The notes under the pieces are model-generated. The model was not told the origin of the DNA, searched no databases, and saw only the letters and a list, made by a program, of their open reading frames with translations. The translations under genes were made by a program, and so were the position numbers. From Enterococcus viikkiensis (GTDB lineage Bacteria > Bacillota > Bacilli > Lactobacillales > Enterococcaceae), in assembly GCF_005405345.1 (NCBI RefSeq), contig NZ_BJDW01000003.1:1-64000 (forward strand): a stretch of DNA of 64,000 bases, read 5' to 3'. Of this stretch, positions 24,691 to 34,541 are shown piece by piece. Every line of letters starts with the position of its first letter. The stretch's first letter is position 1.

Positions 24691-26721
24691 CTAATCAAAG
24701 TATGTTTCCCCGGTTTCAGTTGGTTTTAGTACCTGAGCTAAAGGAGCAAAGGCTGGCTGCTGCCGCCAATTCTCAACTTGCCAAATTTGATTGGCCTCAT
24801 CGCGAGCGACTTCTAGCACCGTGGCATCGTTGACCAAATCAGCAATTAGAAATTGTGGCAAGCCTGATTGGCGGAAGCCAAACACTTCCCCGGGCCCACG
24901 TAGTTCTAAGTCTTTTTCACTTAAGACAAAACCATTGTTCGTCTCAGTCATGATCATCATGCGCTCTTTCCCCATGTCATTTTTCGGACTGGCGACTAGG
25001 ATACAATACGACGCGTCAGACCCCCGACCAACTCGGCCTCGCAATTGGTGAAGCTGCGCTAAACCAAAACGATCAGCATCCATAATAAACATCACCGTCG
25101 CGTTGGGCACATTGACCCCTACTTCAATCACCGTCGTAGAAACGAGGATTTGACTTTGATTGTCTTTAAATTCCTCCATGATCGTCTCTTTCTCGGCATT
25201 TTTCATTTTCCCATGCAAGAGGCTGACCTGATAATCTGGTGCGTAATATTCGCTCAAATGCTCATAAATTTCCGTCGCATTTTTGACGTCTAACGCTTCA
25301 GATTCTTCAATCAAAGGACAGATGACGTAAAGTTGATGGCCCAGCTGCAATTCCTGCTTTGCCCAATCCAATGTATGTTCCAATTGCTTCGGCTTGATCC
25401 AACTAGTTTTAACTGGGATCCGTCCAGCCGGCATTTGATCAATGATCGAAACATCCATCTCGCCATAAGCTGTAATCGCCAGTGTCCGGGGGATTGGCGT
25501 CGCTGTCATAAAGAGGACATCCGGATGCAAGCCTTTTTCTCGTAAAACCCGGCGCTGGTTAACGCCGAAGCGATGCTGTTCATCGGTGATCACTAAGCCT
25601 AGCTTGGCAAATTGCACATCGTCTTGGATCAGAGCATGGGTCCCAATTACCACATCGATCTCCCCGTTTTGCAGACCTGCTAAGATCGCTCGTCGTTCTT
25701 TGGTTTTCGTCGAGCCAGTTAATAGCGCCGTTGTCATTTCTAACGGATCAAATAATTGATTCAAACTCTCCAAATGCTGCTGAGCCAAAATTTCGGTGGG
25801 CACCATTAGTGCACCTTGAAACCCTGCGGTCATTGTTGCGTATAAAGCGATCGCCGCAACGACTGTCTTCCCGCTCCCAACGTCTCCTTGCAGTAAACGC
25901 TGCATGTGCTTTTTGCTTCGGAGATCATAGCAAATTTCATTCGTCACCCGCTTTTGGGCATCCGTTAATTCAAAAGGCAGCTTCTGGGTGAATTGCTTTA
26001 ACCGCGCCACGTCGTAACGAATCGCGATCCCATTTTTCTCACTGCGTTCGCTTTGCTTCAACCCTTGCATCCGCATTTGAAACAAGAAAAATTCTTCAAA
26101 AACAACGCGTCGCTTGGCCTGCTGGCTTTCTGCTGGACTCTTAGGAAAGTGCATCGCCCGCATCGCTTGTTTACGCGGCATCAAACGATATTTTTCAATC
26201 AGATAATCTGGCAGATTTTCTGTGACTTGCTCGCCAAATTTTTCAAAGGCGACCTTGATCAAATCCACCAGCGTACTTTGGCGGATCGCTTTCGTAACAT
26301 GATAAATCGGCGCATATTCTTCCGTTTGCTTGCCGCCTAAGATTTTCATACCTGTCATTGACTTCCGCTTCGCATCCCATTTCCCATAGACGGCTAATTC
26401 TTCTCCGACTTCTACTTTGTCTTTTAAATAGGGCTGATTAAAAAAGGAGACCATGAAGACCGCGTGATCCTGCATCATACGAAACTGCAGACGGCTTTTT
26501 TTGTAGCCAAAGCGACTCACGACTGGTGCCGAAACGATCACACCTTTTAACGTCACCTTTTCCTGATCATTAATTTCTAATAGATTTTTTTCTTGGATAT
26601 CTTCATAGCGAAAAGGATAATAGCTTAACAAATCCTCGATCGTAACAATACCTAGCTCCGCTAAGGTTTGGGCTCGCTTGGGTCCTACACCCGGCAAGAC
26701 CGATACCGTCTCTTGAATCAT
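24691..26721 (-). CDS. recG: ATP-dependent DNA helicase RecG
   Basis: RecG reverses stalled replication forks and branch-migrates Holliday junctions. The N-terminal wedge OB domain (about 1-230; VLPGVGPKRA, YPFRYEDI) is followed by the helicase core: Walker A LQGDVGSGKTVVA, DEQHRFG as motif II, MTATPIPRTLA as motif III and QLRGRVGRGSDAS as motif VI. At 676 residues it is complete. ATG 26721 follows AAGGAG by 10 bases. A GTG at 26730 and a TTG in between are alternatives. The upstream 350-base gap separates it from fakA. Confidence 0.96.
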   Translation of the reverse strand: MIQETVSVLPGVGPKRAQTLAELGIVTIEDLLSYYPFRYEDIQEKNLLEINDQEKVTLKGVIVSAPVVSRFGYKKSRLQFRMMQDHAVFMVSFFNQPYLKDKVEVGEELAVYGKWDAKRKSMTGMKILGGKQTEEYAPIYHVTKAIRQSTLVDLIKVAFEKFGEQVTENLPDYLIEKYRLMPRKQAMRAMHFPKSPAESQQAKRRVVFEEFFLFQMRMQGLKQSERSEKNGIAIRYDVARLKQFTQKLPFELTDAQKRVTNEICYDLRSKKHMQRLLQGDVGSGKTVVAAIALYATMTAGFQGALMVPTEILAQQHLESLNQLFDPLEMTTALLTGSTKTKERRAILAGLQNGEIDVVIGTHALIQDDVQFAKLGLVITDEQHRFGVNQRRVLREKGLHPDVLFMTATPIPRTLAITAYGEMDVSIIDQMPAGRIPVKTSWIKPKQLEHTLDWAKQELQLGHQLYVICPLIEESEALDVKNATEIYEHLSEYYAPDYQVSLLHGKMKNAEKETIMEEFKDNQSQILVSTTVIEVGVNVPNATVMFIMDADRFGLAQLHQLRGRVGRGSDASYCILVASPKNDMGKERMMIMTETNNGFVLSEKDLELRGPGEVFGFRQSGLPQFLIADLVNDATVLEVARDEANQIWQVENWRQQPAFAPLAQVLKPTETGETYFD

Positions 26722-27070
26722 CAAGGCCACACTCCTTTCTCCTATTCTTGACTAAATTTTTCAACTAGCAAAAAATTTGGTTGATTGTCGAGCCGTATAC
26801 CATTCCACCAGTTCCTTAAGCCTCTGTTTAACTTATCGCTAAAATTGTTTTTTGCTTAGTTAAACTAGCAGCTAACTCAATAGGTTTGAAATTATTTTTT
26901 CAAAATCCGAAAAAATAAGTCGACCTTCGTACGCATACCATTTTTCTAATCACACTAACGTGCGAAGAAAAACTGGCAGCATTTCATAATCTAAAATACG
27001 TTTTTCCCGCGAGAAATACTTGAGGGAGTGAGCCAGATATTCTTGGCTCACTCCCTCCGACTACGTTGAT
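26722..27070 (-). other. Intergenic gap recG-fakA
   Basis: This AT-rich stretch holds no ORF. It contains a 14-bp perfect hairpin just after fakA (27022-27057) that lacks a T-run, and several weak promoter-like hexamers. I cannot choose a recG promoter with confidence. Confidence 0.6.
27022..27057 (-). other. Strong hairpin without T-run after fakA
   Basis: GAGGGAGTGAGCCA pairs perfectly with its complement across an 8-base loop. Neither side is followed by a run of T, so ordinary intrinsic termination is doubtful. It may protect the mRNA end or need a factor. Confidence 0.75.
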
Positions 27071-28753
27071 TTATTCTGCTGAAAGCAAGTATGGGTAGAC
27101 GGGTTGTTTTCCTGTGTGGATCTCAACCTCTAAGTCTGGATAGCTTGCTTCAATGGCTGAACTTAATTTTTCGGCTTCTGCCTGTGTTCCTTCTTCACCG
27201 ACAATGATCGTGATGATCTCGATATCTTCACTAATCATTTTGTTCAAAGTATCTAAAGTTACTTGATACTTGTCCGCTTCAGAAAGAACGATTTTACCAT
27301 CGATCATTCCTAGATAGTCACCTTCGTGGATTTCCACGCCGTCGATGGCAGTGTCACGAATCGCGTTGGTGATTTGTCCGCTAACAACGGATTCAAGCAT
27401 GTCTGTCATTGCAACTTTATTGTCTTCCAAACTCTGATCCCCATTGAAGGCTAACATTGCTGTCATTCCTTGAGAGACCGTTTTGCTTGGAACAACGGCT
27501 ACCGGGATACCGGCAACTTCTGCTGCTTGATCGGCTGCCATGAAGATATTTTTATTATTTGGTAAGACGATCACTTGATCGGCATTGACTTCTTCGATAG
27601 CTTTCAGAATATCTTCCGTACTTGGGTTCATGGTTTGACCACCGCTGATGACAAAATCAGCTCCTAAGCTCTTGAATAATTCTTGAACGCCTTCACCGGC
27701 CGCAATAGCAATGATTCCATATGGCTTGCGTTCCGCAGGTGTCGCTTCAAAGGCAGTAACTTCTTCATCATGTTCCAAAATCGTTTCATGCTGTTGACGC
27801 ATATTATCGACTTTGACTTTCATTAAAGCACCAAATTTTTGCCCATAATTCATGACTTCCCCTGGATGTTCCGTATGGACATGGACTTTGACGATTTCAT
27901 CATCGTTCACGACTAATAAAGAATCCCCGATTCCGTCTAAGTAATTACGGAATTTATCATAATCAAATTGGCTGTCGACAGTTGGGCCTTCGCCAAGACG
28001 TACCATAATCTCTGTACAGTAACCAAATTTGATATCTTCCGTTGCTAATTGGCCTTGTACACTACGATGATGTTCGGCATTTACCATTTCATCCATTTCA
28101 GCTGGACTAGGTTCATACGTATCATCGGCTTGGAACTCGCCATTTAGAGCACTTAAAAAGCCTTCATAAATGAACAATAGTCCTTGACCTCCGCTATCTA
28201 CTACGCCAACTTCTTTTAACACTGGCAACATTTCTGGTGTCTTGTCTAATGCTTTTTTTCCGTATTTTACAACCGATGTCATCACTTCAATTACATCGTC
28301 CGTTTGATTTGCTTTTCGTTCGCCTGCTTTGGCAGATTCACGCGCTACTGTCAAGATTGTGCCTTCAACGGGTTTCATAACTGCTTTATACGCAGTTTCC
28401 ACACCGTGAACAAGCGCTTCAGCTAAATCTTTGGCATTCAATGTATCTACATCTAAAATTTGCTTCGAAAAGCCGCGGAATAATTGCGATAAAATTACGC
28501 CGGAATTTCCCCGCGCACCCATCAACAACCCTTTTGCTAGTACATTGGCTAACTCGCCAACTTTTTCTGAAGCAGAATTCACAACGGCTGTCGCACCGCT
28601 GGTCATTGATAAATTCATGTTAGTTCCTGTATCTCCATCCGGTACGGGAAAAACATTTAATGAATTGACATACTCTGCATTGACTTGCAGACGTTTAGCG
28701 CCAGCCTCTACCATTTCTTGGAATTGACTCGCGCTGATTTCTGTTACCTTCAC
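27071..28753 (-). CDS. fakA: Fatty acid kinase catalytic subunit FakA (DAK2/YloV family)
   Basis: FakA phosphorylates exogenous fatty acids bound to FakB, and the acyl-phosphate enters the PlsX/PlsY pathway. The N-terminal DhaL-type ATP-binding domain (about 1-205) has VPDGDTGTNMNLSM and MGARGNSGVILSQ. A middle domain and a C-terminal DegV-like domain (about 340-560; VLPNNKNIFMAADQA) complete the 560-residue family layout. The start codon is GTG at 28753, with AGGAGG 9 bases upstream. It follows the Asp23-like gene by 29 bases. Confidence 0.93.
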   Translation of the reverse strand: MKVTEISASQFQEMVEAGAKRLQVNAEYVNSLNVFPVPDGDTGTNMNLSMTSGATAVVNSASEKVGELANVLAKGLLMGARGNSGVILSQLFRGFSKQILDVDTLNAKDLAEALVHGVETAYKAVMKPVEGTILTVARESAKAGERKANQTDDVIEVMTSVVKYGKKALDKTPEMLPVLKEVGVVDSGGQGLLFIYEGFLSALNGEFQADDTYEPSPAEMDEMVNAEHHRSVQGQLATEDIKFGYCTEIMVRLGEGPTVDSQFDYDKFRNYLDGIGDSLLVVNDDEIVKVHVHTEHPGEVMNYGQKFGALMKVKVDNMRQQHETILEHDEEVTAFEATPAERKPYGIIAIAAGEGVQELFKSLGADFVISGGQTMNPSTEDILKAIEEVNADQVIVLPNNKNIFMAADQAAEVAGIPVAVVPSKTVSQGMTAMLAFNGDQSLEDNKVAMTDMLESVVSGQITNAIRDTAIDGVEIHEGDYLGMIDGKIVLSEADKYQVTLDTLNKMISEDIEIITIIVGEEGTQAEAEKLSSAIEASYPDLEVEIHTGKQPVYPYLLSAE

Positions 28754-28782
28754 TTACTTAGTCCTCCTTAAGAACGCTGCCT

Positions 28783-29145
28783 TTAGTCCGGCAGAACACG
28801 TACACCTTGAACATAAACATTCACTGAATTGGCTTTGACCCCAAGCATCGTTTCCAAATTGTATTTCACTTTTTCTTGGACATTTCGTGACACTTCTGAG
28901 ATCTTCGTGCCGTAGCTGATGATCGTATAGACATCAACCGCGATTCCGTTCTCTTCTTGACGTACAACGACGCCCCGTGAATAATTTTCTTTTCTTAAAA
29001 TTTCTGTGATATTATCTTTGATTTGTTTTTTACTAGCCATACCGACGATACCAAACACATCAGTAACTGCACCGCCGACAACCGTCGCGATGACGTCGTT
29101 TGAAATTTCGATCATACCAGTCTGTGTATTAATTTTCACAGCCAT
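28783..29145 (-). CDS. Asp23/Gls24 family protein (YloU-type)
   Basis: The 120-residue protein is of the Asp23/YloU family, small proteins tied to envelope homeostasis. Recognisable features are the repeated Asp23 core: IEISNDVIATVVGGAVTDVFGIVGM near residue 11, and GIAVDVYTIISYGTKISEVSRNVQEKVKYNLETM near 67. There is no signal or membrane segment. The neighbour FakA is its usual partner gene in Firmicutes. A good AAGGAGG site precedes the ATG. Confidence 0.92.
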   Translation of the reverse strand: MAVKINTQTGMIEISNDVIATVVGGAVTDVFGIVGMASKKQIKDNITEILRKENYSRGVVVRQEENGIAVDVYTIISYGTKISEVSRNVQEKVKYNLETMLGVKANSVNVYVQGVRVLPD

Positions 29146-29454
29146 AGTTGTTAGCCTCCTTAAATAGGCCTAATCGCCCACTTTTTCTACTATAACAGTT
29201 TATCATAGCCCTATGACAAATAAAAGAAAGTTCCATTGCGATTTGCTGATACTAGTCAGTTTTTTCCCTGTCTTTTAAAGCACTACTTCAAACACAAATT
29301 TTTTTATGCTAACAGAGTATAATTTACCCGCAAACACTGCGCTTGTCAATCTTTCTAAAAAAATTCACTTGCTAATTTAGACAAGATGTGCTAAATTACT
29401 TTAGTATGAGCCAAAGAAGCGCTCCGAAATCAAGGTATAAGGAGGAAACAACAC
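29146..29454. promoter_or_regulatory. Divergent promoter region asp23-like / rpmB
   Basis: No gene lies here. On the plus strand, TTGCTA (29369-29374), a 17-base spacer and TAAATT (29392-29397) with an upstream TG drive rpmB. On the minus strand, TTGTCA followed by TGTTATAGT is a possible promoter for the Asp23-like gene with a long 19-base spacer. Confidence 0.6.
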
Positions 29455-29643
29455 ATGGCAAAAGTTTGCTATTTTACTGGTCGTAAAACAAGTAGCGGAA
29501 ACAACCGTTCTCACGCTTTAAACGCTACGAAACGTACTGTTAAACCTAATTTACAAAAAGTTCGTGTATTAATCGACGGAAAACCTAAAAAAGTTTGGGT
29601 TTCAACTCGTGCTTTGAAATCAGGAAAAGTTGAACGAGTTTAA
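29455..29643 (+). CDS. rpmB: 50S ribosomal protein L28
   Basis: L28 is a 62-residue basic protein near the E-site of the large subunit. [21 protein letters not shown] and the [17 protein letters not shown] end are standard. Only one Cys is present, so this is the zinc-free form. AAGGAGG precedes the ATG. It is monocistronic, with its own promoter and terminator, as usual in Firmicutes. Confidence 0.97.
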   Translation: MAKVCYFTGRKTSSGNNRSHALNATKRTVKPNLQKVRVLIDGKPKKVWVSTRALKSGKVERV

Positions 29644-29655
29644 TCTATCCAATCA

Positions 29656-29680
29656 AACCGTTCTTATAGAGCGGTTTTTA
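29656..29680 (+). terminator. rpmB terminator
   Basis: AACCGTTCT pairs with AGAGCGGTT (one G-T pair) across TAT and is followed by TTTATTTTTT. Confidence 0.88.
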
Positions 29681-29715
29681 TTTTTTAGAAAAATATACAT
29701 AATTGTCGAATAGAA

Positions 29716-29747
29716 AGTGAGCTGGTCCTTCCAGCCCACTTTTTTTG
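29716..29747 (+). terminator. Second terminator after rpmB
   Basis: AGTGAGCTGG pairs with CCAGCCCACT with one mismatch, followed by seven T residues. Confidence 0.8.
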
Positions 29748-29867
29748 TTGTTCTTTTTCAACTTACTTATTCAAAAATTTGTTTCAGTTTCATAGCTCCT
29801 TCACAATAATTCCTCGCTTCTGTGGTAAAATTTGGATAGTCTGTTGAAAGAAGTTTGGTGATTTTAT

Positions 29868-32462
29868 ATGAAGAACTACCTTAAAGAAAACCGTTGGTAT
29901 TTGCTGGCGAGCTTTTTGCTGCCTGTTTTGCTGATGGTAATCGTTTATTTAACGATTGGGATCTATCCTGGGTCAAGCCGAAGTGTTTTAGCCAGCGATG
30001 CCTTTTCCCAATTTTCGAATTTTCACGCAAGTTTTCGCAATATGCTTTTAGGCAAGCAGGGCTTTTTTTATACTTGGAATGCCTCGCTAGGCTTGAACTA
30101 TTTGTCACTAGTCTCTTATTATCTTGGCGGCTTCTTTACGCCGTTGGTGATCTTTTTCCCCAATCAGCTGATGCCGGACGCCTTGTATTTTTTGACCTTG
30201 TTGAAAATCGGCTCCGCCGGTTTAGCCTTTTGGTTTTATGCTAAAGGCAGTTTCAAATTGCCCAACTGGTCACGCGTCGCTTTAAGTGTCAGTTACGCCT
30301 TGATGTCCTTTACCATCGCACATTCTGAGATCATCATGTGGTTGGATGCTTTTGTTTATCTGCCTTTGATCATCTGGGGCATTAATCGAGTAATGGATTT
30401 GAAGAAGCCGACGGTACTGTTTGTTTCCTATTTAATGTTGTTTTTGACAAGTTTTTATATGGGCTTTATGATCGGTATTTTTTCCGTCCTGTATTTCATC
30501 GCCCGACTGCTTACCAACTGGAAAGTCTATAAAAAAAGTATTCTGCCTTACGGGATCACTTCCTTATTGGCCGGTTTTGCCTCAATGATCATGATTCTGC
30601 CGTCGATCCTTGATCTGCGGACGAATGGGGAGGAATTGACTAAGATCACGACCTTTAAGACCGAAGCGACTGCTTGGTGGGATGTTATCGCCAAGAATTT
30701 GATTGGCTCTTACGACACGACCAAATACGGCTCGATTCCCTTTATTTATATCGGTTTGTTGCCTTTAGCTCTTTGTTTATTTTTCTTTATCTGTAAAAAA
30801 ATTCCTTGGAAAAACAAACTGGCTTATGGAACAATCGCCGCAATTTTGATTGCCAGCTTTTATATCCAACCAATGAATTTATTTTGGCATGGTATGCATG
30901 CACCAAATATGTTCTTGTTCCGCTATGCTTACTTGCTCTCCTTCTTAGTGATTACTTTGGCGGCTTGGGGATGGGAAAAATTAGACCGTGAGAACATGTT
31001 ACAATTGGTCGCGGCTTGTCTACTCTTAATTGCCGTATTCGCCATTTTTTGGGGAATGAAGGGCAAAGATTATCATTATCTCAAGCCAATCTCACTTTAT
31101 TTATCTGTCGGTTTTGTCGCGGCCTATGCGCTGCTTTTTACCGGACACTATTTCAATAAGATTCCGTTGAAAACCTTGACCATTATTTTATTGCTGATCA
31201 TGAGTTCTGAAGCCTTTATCAATAGTGATTTTATGGCTCGCGGCATCTTGAAGGATTGGAATTACGCCTCTCGTAGCCTGTATACTGAACCTTACCCATC
31301 CATCAAAGCACTAGTGGATAAAACAAAAGAGGACAATCAAACCTTCTATCGCATGGAAAATCTTGATCCGGTTTCTTCCAACGATACCTTTAATTACGGT
31401 TATAGTGGCATCAGCATGTTCTCATCCATCCGTAATCGCCATTCTTCCGGTTACATGGATCAGCTAGGCTTTCGTTCAAGAGGAACCAGCCTGAATATTC
31501 GCTATCAAAACAATACCTTACTGGCGGATGCCTTCACCGGGATTAAATACAATATTGCCAAGACGAAAAATTTAAATAAATACGGCTTCAATAAAATTGA
31601 CAGTGTCGGCGAATACAATCTATTCGAAAACGACAACGCGTTGCCTTTAGCCTTTACGGCCCCACGGAGTATTGATAAACTGCAGGCTTCACCAAACGAC
31701 AATTTGGGAACCCAAACTCAATTATTCAATGGCTTGTCACAAGAACAGTTTCACTATTTCCAATTCTTACCCATGAACCAAGTTGGCACAAAAAATGCCA
31801 ATGTCACCAATGCTGGCAATCTTACGACGATCACTGAAAAGCAAAGCAACGTCGCCAAAGAGGTGTCTTGGCGGGTACAGATTCCTGCTAATACTCAAGC
31901 CTATCTAAGTCTCTATCCTTATGACTTTGCCGAATTAGAGAGCTCTACCGCCACCGTCACCGCCAACGGTCAAACACGCCAAGCACAAATCGGCATCAGT
32001 GGCCAGTATTATGATTTAGGTTATTATCAAAAAGCGACGATGGTTACTTTTACCGCCAGTTTCTATGGTACTAAGTCCATCAGCTTCCAAAATCCGCAAG
32101 TCTTGGCGTTAGATACGGTTGCCTACAAATTGGCTGTCGATAAAATCAAAGACAACGGTGTTGCCATGACGGTTGGTAAACACAGTGCGGAAGGAACCGT
32201 TAACAGTAAAGAAGCTCGAACATTGATCACTACGATTCCCTACGATGAAGGCTGGACCGCCAAAATCGACGGCAAAAAAGTGCAGACAAAAGCCTTTCAA
32301 AATGCCTTTGTCAGCATTCCTATTCCTAAGGGCAAGCACAAAGTCACCTTTAGCTATTTACCAAAAGGATTTATCGCAGGAGCTGTCTCCTTCATCGTCG
32401 CGATTGGTCTGTTCCTACTTTACTTATGGATGCTAAAACCCCGTAAGACCTATCGACATTAA
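29868..32462 (+). CDS. yfhO: YfhO family membrane protein (glycosyltransferase-like)
   Basis: The 864-residue protein has about a dozen membrane segments in the first 450 residues, a large extracellular domain (about 470-830) and a last membrane helix before a basic tail. The N-terminal SDAFSQFSNF after the first helix has the acidic residue typical of GT-C enzymes. Bacillus YfhO works with CsbB in decorating lipoteichoic acid, so an envelope glycosylation role is likely. No CsbB-like gene is near. The ribosome site is weak. A TGGTAAAAT extended -10 at 29823-29831 precedes it. Confidence 0.88.
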   Translation: MKNYLKENRWYLLASFLLPVLLMVIVYLTIGIYPGSSRSVLASDAFSQFSNFHASFRNMLLGKQGFFYTWNASLGLNYLSLVSYYLGGFFTPLVIFFPNQLMPDALYFLTLLKIGSAGLAFWFYAKGSFKLPNWSRVALSVSYALMSFTIAHSEIIMWLDAFVYLPLIIWGINRVMDLKKPTVLFVSYLMLFLTSFYMGFMIGIFSVLYFIARLLTNWKVYKKSILPYGITSLLAGFASMIMILPSILDLRTNGEELTKITTFKTEATAWWDVIAKNLIGSYDTTKYGSIPFIYIGLLPLALCLFFFICKKIPWKNKLAYGTIAAILIASFYIQPMNLFWHGMHAPNMFLFRYAYLLSFLVITLAAWGWEKLDRENMLQLVAACLLLIAVFAIFWGMKGKDYHYLKPISLYLSVGFVAAYALLFTGHYFNKIPLKTLTIILLLIMSSEAFINSDFMARGILKDWNYASRSLYTEPYPSIKALVDKTKEDNQTFYRMENLDPVSSNDTFNYGYSGISMFSSIRNRHSSGYMDQLGFRSRGTSLNIRYQNNTLLADAFTGIKYNIAKTKNLNKYGFNKIDSVGEYNLFENDNALPLAFTAPRSIDKLQASPNDNLGTQTQLFNGLSQEQFHYFQFLPMNQVGTKNANVTNAGNLTTITEKQSNVAKEVSWRVQIPANTQAYLSLYPYDFAELESSTATVTANGQTRQAQIGISGQYYDLGYYQKATMVTFTASFYGTKSISFQNPQVLALDTVAYKLAVDKIKDNGVAMTVGKHSAEGTVNSKEARTLITTIPYDEGWTAKIDGKKVQTKAFQNAFVSIPIPKGKHKVTFSYLPKGFIAGAVSFIVAIGLFLLYLWMLKPRKTYRH

Positions 32463-32464
32463 AT

Positions 32465-32500
32465 AAAAAATGAGCTGCGACAATTCGCAGCTCATTTTTT
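32465..32500. terminator. Bidirectional terminator yfhO/truA
   Basis: A perfect 16-bp stem with core GAGCTGCGA and a CAAT loop, flanked by A6 and T6, lies between the convergent genes. Confidence 0.94.
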
Positions 32501-33245
32501 ATTCATATTTTACTTCTGCCAAATACAATCCTTCTGGATGCGCCGTTGGGCCAGCGAGATTTCGATCTTTTGCCGCGAGAATTTCCGGAATACTATCCGC
32601 CGGAATCCGACCATTGCCGATTTTTAATAAGGTCCCGACTAAAATCCGAATCATTTTATACAAGAAACCATTGCCGCGAAAAATGAAGGTCAGTTCTGTT
32701 CCTGCTTCATTTACCACTAGATCCGCCTGATAGATCGTTCGAACCTTATCTTCGATCGCACCGCCCGTCGCACAAAAAGACGTAAAATCGTGGGTTCCAA
32801 GCAAATCCGGCAAGGCCTGTCGGATCAAATTCAAATCAAGAGGATACGGAAAATAGGCGGCGTAAAAACGCCGAAACGGACTCCGGGGTTTTTCAATCTG
32901 AACCTTAAAATGATACGTCTTCTCCACTACATGATAGCGAGCGTGAAAATCATCCGCTGCGATTTCCACTGAAGACACCGCAATATCCTCCGGCGTCTGA
33001 GTATCTAATGCAAAACGCATCCGCTCCAACGGACGTTCCTGTGGATAATCAAAATGAATGACCTGCCCTATCGCATGAACCCCAGCATCCGTCCGACCTG
33101 ATCCGAAAATCGTTACAGGTTCGCCATTGTTCATTTTTTGTAAGGTTTTTTCGACTTCTTCCTGCACCGTCCGCCCATTCGGCTGCTTCTGAAAACCATT
33201 AAAATGCGTACCATCATACGCGATGACTGCTTTATATCTTACCAT
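32499..33245 (-). CDS. truA: tRNA pseudouridine(38-40) synthase TruA
   Basis: TruA makes pseudouridine at positions 38-40 of the anticodon arm. The catalytic Asp lies in GSGRTDAGVHAIGQ near residue 55. Further family blocks are AYDGTHFNGFQ at the start and GNGFLYKMIRILVGTLLKIG near residue 200. ATG 33245 (248 residues) follows GAGGAG by 7 bases, so the upstream in-frame start at 33260 is unlikely. In many Lactobacillales truA sits directly behind ecfT. Here an unknown lipoprotein gene separates them. Confidence 0.96.
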   Translation of the reverse strand: MVRYKAVIAYDGTHFNGFQKQPNGRTVQEEVEKTLQKMNNGEPVTIFGSGRTDAGVHAIGQVIHFDYPQERPLERMRFALDTQTPEDIAVSSVEIAADDFHARYHVVEKTYHFKVQIEKPRSPFRRFYAAYFPYPLDLNLIRQALPDLLGTHDFTSFCATGGAIEDKVRTIYQADLVVNEAGTELTFIFRGNGFLYKMIRILVGTLLKIGNGRIPADSIPEILAAKDRNLAGPTAHPEGLYLAEVKYE

Positions 33246-33277
33246 TCTCCCGCTCCTCAACCATAAAAATCCTTGTC

Positions 33278-33306
33278 ATTATAACAGCTTTTCAAGCCAA
33301 TTCCAA
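33278..33306 (-). promoter_or_regulatory. Promoter of truA
   Basis: Minus strand -35 TTGGAA (33301-33306), a 17-base spacer and a perfect -10 TATAAT (33278-33283). Confidence 0.82.
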
Positions 33307-33473
33307 TGTGCACAAATGGGTTGTCTAAGATTTCGCGCTTAGGACGGTAAGGCCTAGTTACAGTTAATCATCGTTTTACCAAAAAAAGTGCAATTTTTTA
33401 ATCCATTACATTTTTCTCTTTCATTCGAAGAAAACACTTCCTAGGCCGATTCAATACAAAGTGGCTGACCACT

Positions 33474-34460
33474 CTAGCCAACTCCTCCTTGTTCCTCAAC
33501 AATTCGTTTACTTTCATTAAAATACTGTTTCATTTTCGGTTCAACTTGAACGTTCATTTCTCCACTATCATATGCCGCTTTATTTTTTTGATAATGATCG
33601 AACAAAGTCTGGTTTGAAACGGGTGACCGCATTTCAATCGCTTCATATTGATTGGCCGAAACACGGACAAAACCTTCTACCGGCCGTACTTGATTTCCCT
33701 CATAAACCATATGATAAATCGGATGTCCTACACCTACACCACTATGAAGCTGCACATAAAGATCCTTTCCTTCTTGATAATAGCGTAAGAAGAAGCCGTG
33801 CAATGATGGGTCAAAGCTGATTCGATCATCTAAAATTTCAGTTGCTAACAACGCCTGTAAATTAGGAGACAATTTGTTAAAGCCCTCATCATTTTTTTCA
33901 AACTCCGGCAGAGGCTGTCCCTTTACAACCGCTTGGTAACCGTCTTTTAACGCTTGATTCTGTGTTTCAATAAAACTAAGCTTTCCTTGGTCATTTTTAC
34001 CGCTTTCGGTCACTAAAACTTTGGGGGTTCTTTGATCAAAAATAAATAAATAAAGCCGACTGTTATCTGTATACATACTCACGATATTCACTTTTCCAGT
34101 TTCCTCAGTCGGTGGAAAAACAGCGACCTCTCTATTCTGGCCCGCCAAATTTATTCCCTCTTTGGTTAAAGTATCTTTAGTTATTTCACTATTTTGAAAG
34201 TTGAGGGATTCACCTTCATTGAAGCGCTGATACTTTTGCCCCATCGTTTCTCCCCAACGTTCCATTAAAAGAGCCAATTGCTTTTCTTGTTCCTTTGTCC
34301 AAAGCGTCTTGGTACTCTCCTGCGTGGGGTTACTAGAACTAGACTGAGCGGCAGAACTTTCCGCACCCAAAGACTGATCTCTTTTTTCGTTCGTAGACGT
34401 TTGTCTGCCACAACCAGCCGCTGCCAATAAAACAAGTGTCAGTACTAAGTATTTTTTCAT
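33474..34460 (-). CDS. Lipoprotein of unknown function
   Basis: The 328-residue precursor has a lipoprotein signal: basic MKKY, a hydrophobic stretch and lipobox LAAAGC with Cys17 to be lipidated. A Ser/Gln/Thr-rich linker (about 18-55) follows, then a soluble domain with no motif I recognise (KLSPNLQALLATEILDDRISFDPSLHGFFLRYY, VGHPIYHMVYEGNQVRPVEGFVRVS). It is anchored outside the cell. The gene is transcribed alone from its own promoter between truA and ecfT. It could be accessory to a transporter, but nothing shows this. Confidence 0.85.
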   Translation of the reverse strand: MKKYLVLTLVLLAAAGCGRQTSTNEKRDQSLGAESSAAQSSSSNPTQESTKTLWTKEQEKQLALLMERWGETMGQKYQRFNEGESLNFQNSEITKDTLTKEGINLAGQNREVAVFPPTEETGKVNIVSMYTDNSRLYLFIFDQRTPKVLVTESGKNDQGKLSFIETQNQALKDGYQAVVKGQPLPEFEKNDEGFNKLSPNLQALLATEILDDRISFDPSLHGFFLRYYQEGKDLYVQLHSGVGVGHPIYHMVYEGNQVRPVEGFVRVSANQYEAIEMRSPVSNQTLFDHYQKNKAAYDSGEMNVQVEPKMKQYFNESKRIVEEQGGVG

Positions 34461-34486
34461 ACAATCACCCGTTCCCTTTTACTACT

Positions 34487-34515
34487 AGTGTAAACGGCGC
34501 GAAGTATTTTCTCAA
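34487..34515 (-). promoter_or_regulatory. Promoter of the lipoprotein gene
   Basis: Minus strand -35 TTGAGA (34510-34515), a 17-base spacer and -10 TACACT (34487-34492). Confidence 0.7.
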
Positions 34516-34541
34516 CTCATACTTCCACCAACGAGCAGAAC

